A DNA stretch of 24,386 bases from Methanocellaceae archaeon UBA148 (GTDB taxonomy: Archaea; Halobacteriota; UBA148). Below the pieces are notes generated by a model that was not told the DNA's origin, ran no database searches, and saw only the letters and a program-made list of their open reading frames with translations. The stretch lies in contig DAHG01000074.1 of NCBI GenBank assembly GCA_002495885.1, positions 1-24,386 on the forward strand. Direction: 5' to 3'. Positions within the stretch are counted from its first letter, which is position 1; each line of letters begins with the position of its first letter. Below, in pieces: positions 23,974-24,386 of this stretch. Both the position numbers and the translations under genes were made by a program.

Positions 23974-24183
23974 TGGTTTAAATATAGTTTGTAAACGTTC
24001 AAGTTTTTTCTGATTATATATTTGAATGGATTCTCTGAAATTATTAAAAAATTTTGCATCTGTAGTTTCTTTGAAATACTTAAATGTATATTGCTCTTGT
24101 TCTATAAAATCTCTTGCAAGGTCGATTAATTCATTATCTGGAATCTTTTTGAACTGTGTAAATGATAATTCTGGTACGAGTGA
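23974..24183 (-). other. upstream coding extension of the HEPN-like gene lacking a start codon
   Basis: In the same frame as the gene ending at 23104, about 70 codons read as normal helical protein (for example KIPDNELIDLARDFIEQEQ and FFNNFRESIQIYNQKKLERL) with no ATG, GTG or TTG. The frame closes only at a TAG (24217-24219) inside the tnpB remnant. Base composition matches the downstream gene up to about 24180 and changes there. Confidence 0.6.
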
Positions 24184-24184
24184 A

Positions 24185-24386
24185 CTACCCCACGCTATGC
24201 ATGGGGCTTCCTGTTTCTATGAAAGAACTTGCTCTCACGAGCAGTGGTTCCATCTCCGCAGGCGTAAGTTCGGTATGTCCCATACCTACTTGTTTCAATC
24301 CTCTATCGAGGATGTTCAAAGAGGCATTATAGTTCCTATCTAATTATCCATAGTTGTATTCCTGAGATGTCCCTCTTGGATTCACT
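24185..24386 (-). pseudogene. tnpB: 3' remnant of an IS200/IS605-family tnpB (OrfB) gene
   Basis: On the minus strand the frame ending at TAG 24185-24187 reads LDRNYNASLNILDRGLKQVG, then GHTELTPAEMEPLLVRASS and a short end, the hallmark C-terminus of IS605 OrfB/TnpB RNA-guided nucleases. Upstream, NPRGTSQE is joined almost directly to LDRNYNAS, so most of the zinc-ribbon segment normally between them is deleted, and a TAA (24344-24346) interrupts the frame. The protein is therefore dead. The rest lies beyond the window edge. Confidence 0.88.
24188..24206 (-). mobile_element. right-end hairpin of the IS605-type element
   Basis: CCCCATGC and GCGTGGGG with a 3-base loop form an 8-bp stem (one wobble pair) just before the tnpB stop codon, followed by TTCAC on the minus strand. 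A subterminal hairpin just inside the right end is typical of IS200/IS605 elements, where it guides the TnpA transposase and may form the end of the guide RNA. The element boundary is probably near 24180. Confidence 0.55.

Noticed and set aside
24026..24343. 105-codon plus-strand frame near the right end
   Set aside because: Antisense to both the HEPN-like coding extension and the tnpB remnant, which explain the sequence better.
1..24386. CRISPR array, tRNA or rRNA genes
   Set aside because: No regularly spaced repeats, no cloverleaf with T-arm consensus and no rRNA-like segment was noticed on either strand; a dedicated scan was not possible.

Overview
The window looks like a chromosomal segment of a euryarchaeon from the methanogen/ANME-related lineage. 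The evidence is archaeal-type information-processing genes throughout (aIF2-gamma, Rpo7, Spt4, S24e, S27ae, a GAN/RecJ-like DHH nuclease, KEOPS subunits, GTP-dependent dephospho-CoA kinase), the rare methanogenic-type seryl-tRNA synthetase, a DmrX-like iron-sulfur flavoprotein and a dihydropteroate-synthase-like protein of the kind linked to tetrahydromethanopterin synthesis. TATA-like boxes often lie about 25-35 bases before the start codon, as in archaea. Which order it belongs to cannot be settled by reading alone. No tRNA, rRNA or CRISPR array was seen.

Layout. 1-592 is AT-rich with at most a gene relic. 593-6133 is a metabolic block: a DmrX-like flavoprotein (+), a PHP phosphoesterase (-), a DHPS-like protein (+), a DUF6517-like lipoprotein (-), then an M24 pair, Xaa-Pro peptidase and methionine aminopeptidase (+). 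6134-7379 holds an AT-rich membrane hydrolase gene (DUF457/YdjM) between stretches rich in inverted repeats. 7380-11893 is one very tight minus-strand operon of eight genes: aIF2-gamma, a PIN protein, Rpo7, Spt4, dephospho-CoA kinase, S24e, S27ae, Kae1. Almost every junction overlaps. 11894-12122 is a structured intergenic stretch.

12123-16942 is an envelope module: an NEW3-domain surface protein, an ABC-2 permease and its ATPase on the minus strand, facing a winged-helix regulator and a 4-TM protein on the plus strand. 17132-18273 is bud32 plus an XTP/dITP pyrophosphatase. 18290-19174 holds a small membrane protein and a lipoprotein gene whose reading frame is broken twice. 19364-22827 is the operon S15, RecJ-like nuclease, Pcc1, SerRS. 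From about 22980 to the end the DNA becomes AT-rich and accessory-like: a truncated unknown reading frame, an unknown gene with a HEPN-like Rx4H motif that has lost its 5' end, and the 3' remnant of an IS605-family tnpB whose end hairpin lies at the junction.

Three of the KEOPS (tRNA t6A37) subunits, Kae1, Bud32 and Pcc1, fall in this window but in three separate operons, each with translation genes or a nucleotide-sanitation gene. Nothing proves a wholly new system. The best candidates for follow-up are the HEPN-like gene cut by the tnpB remnant, the twice-frameshifted lipoprotein, and the possible structured RNA near 12000-12114.
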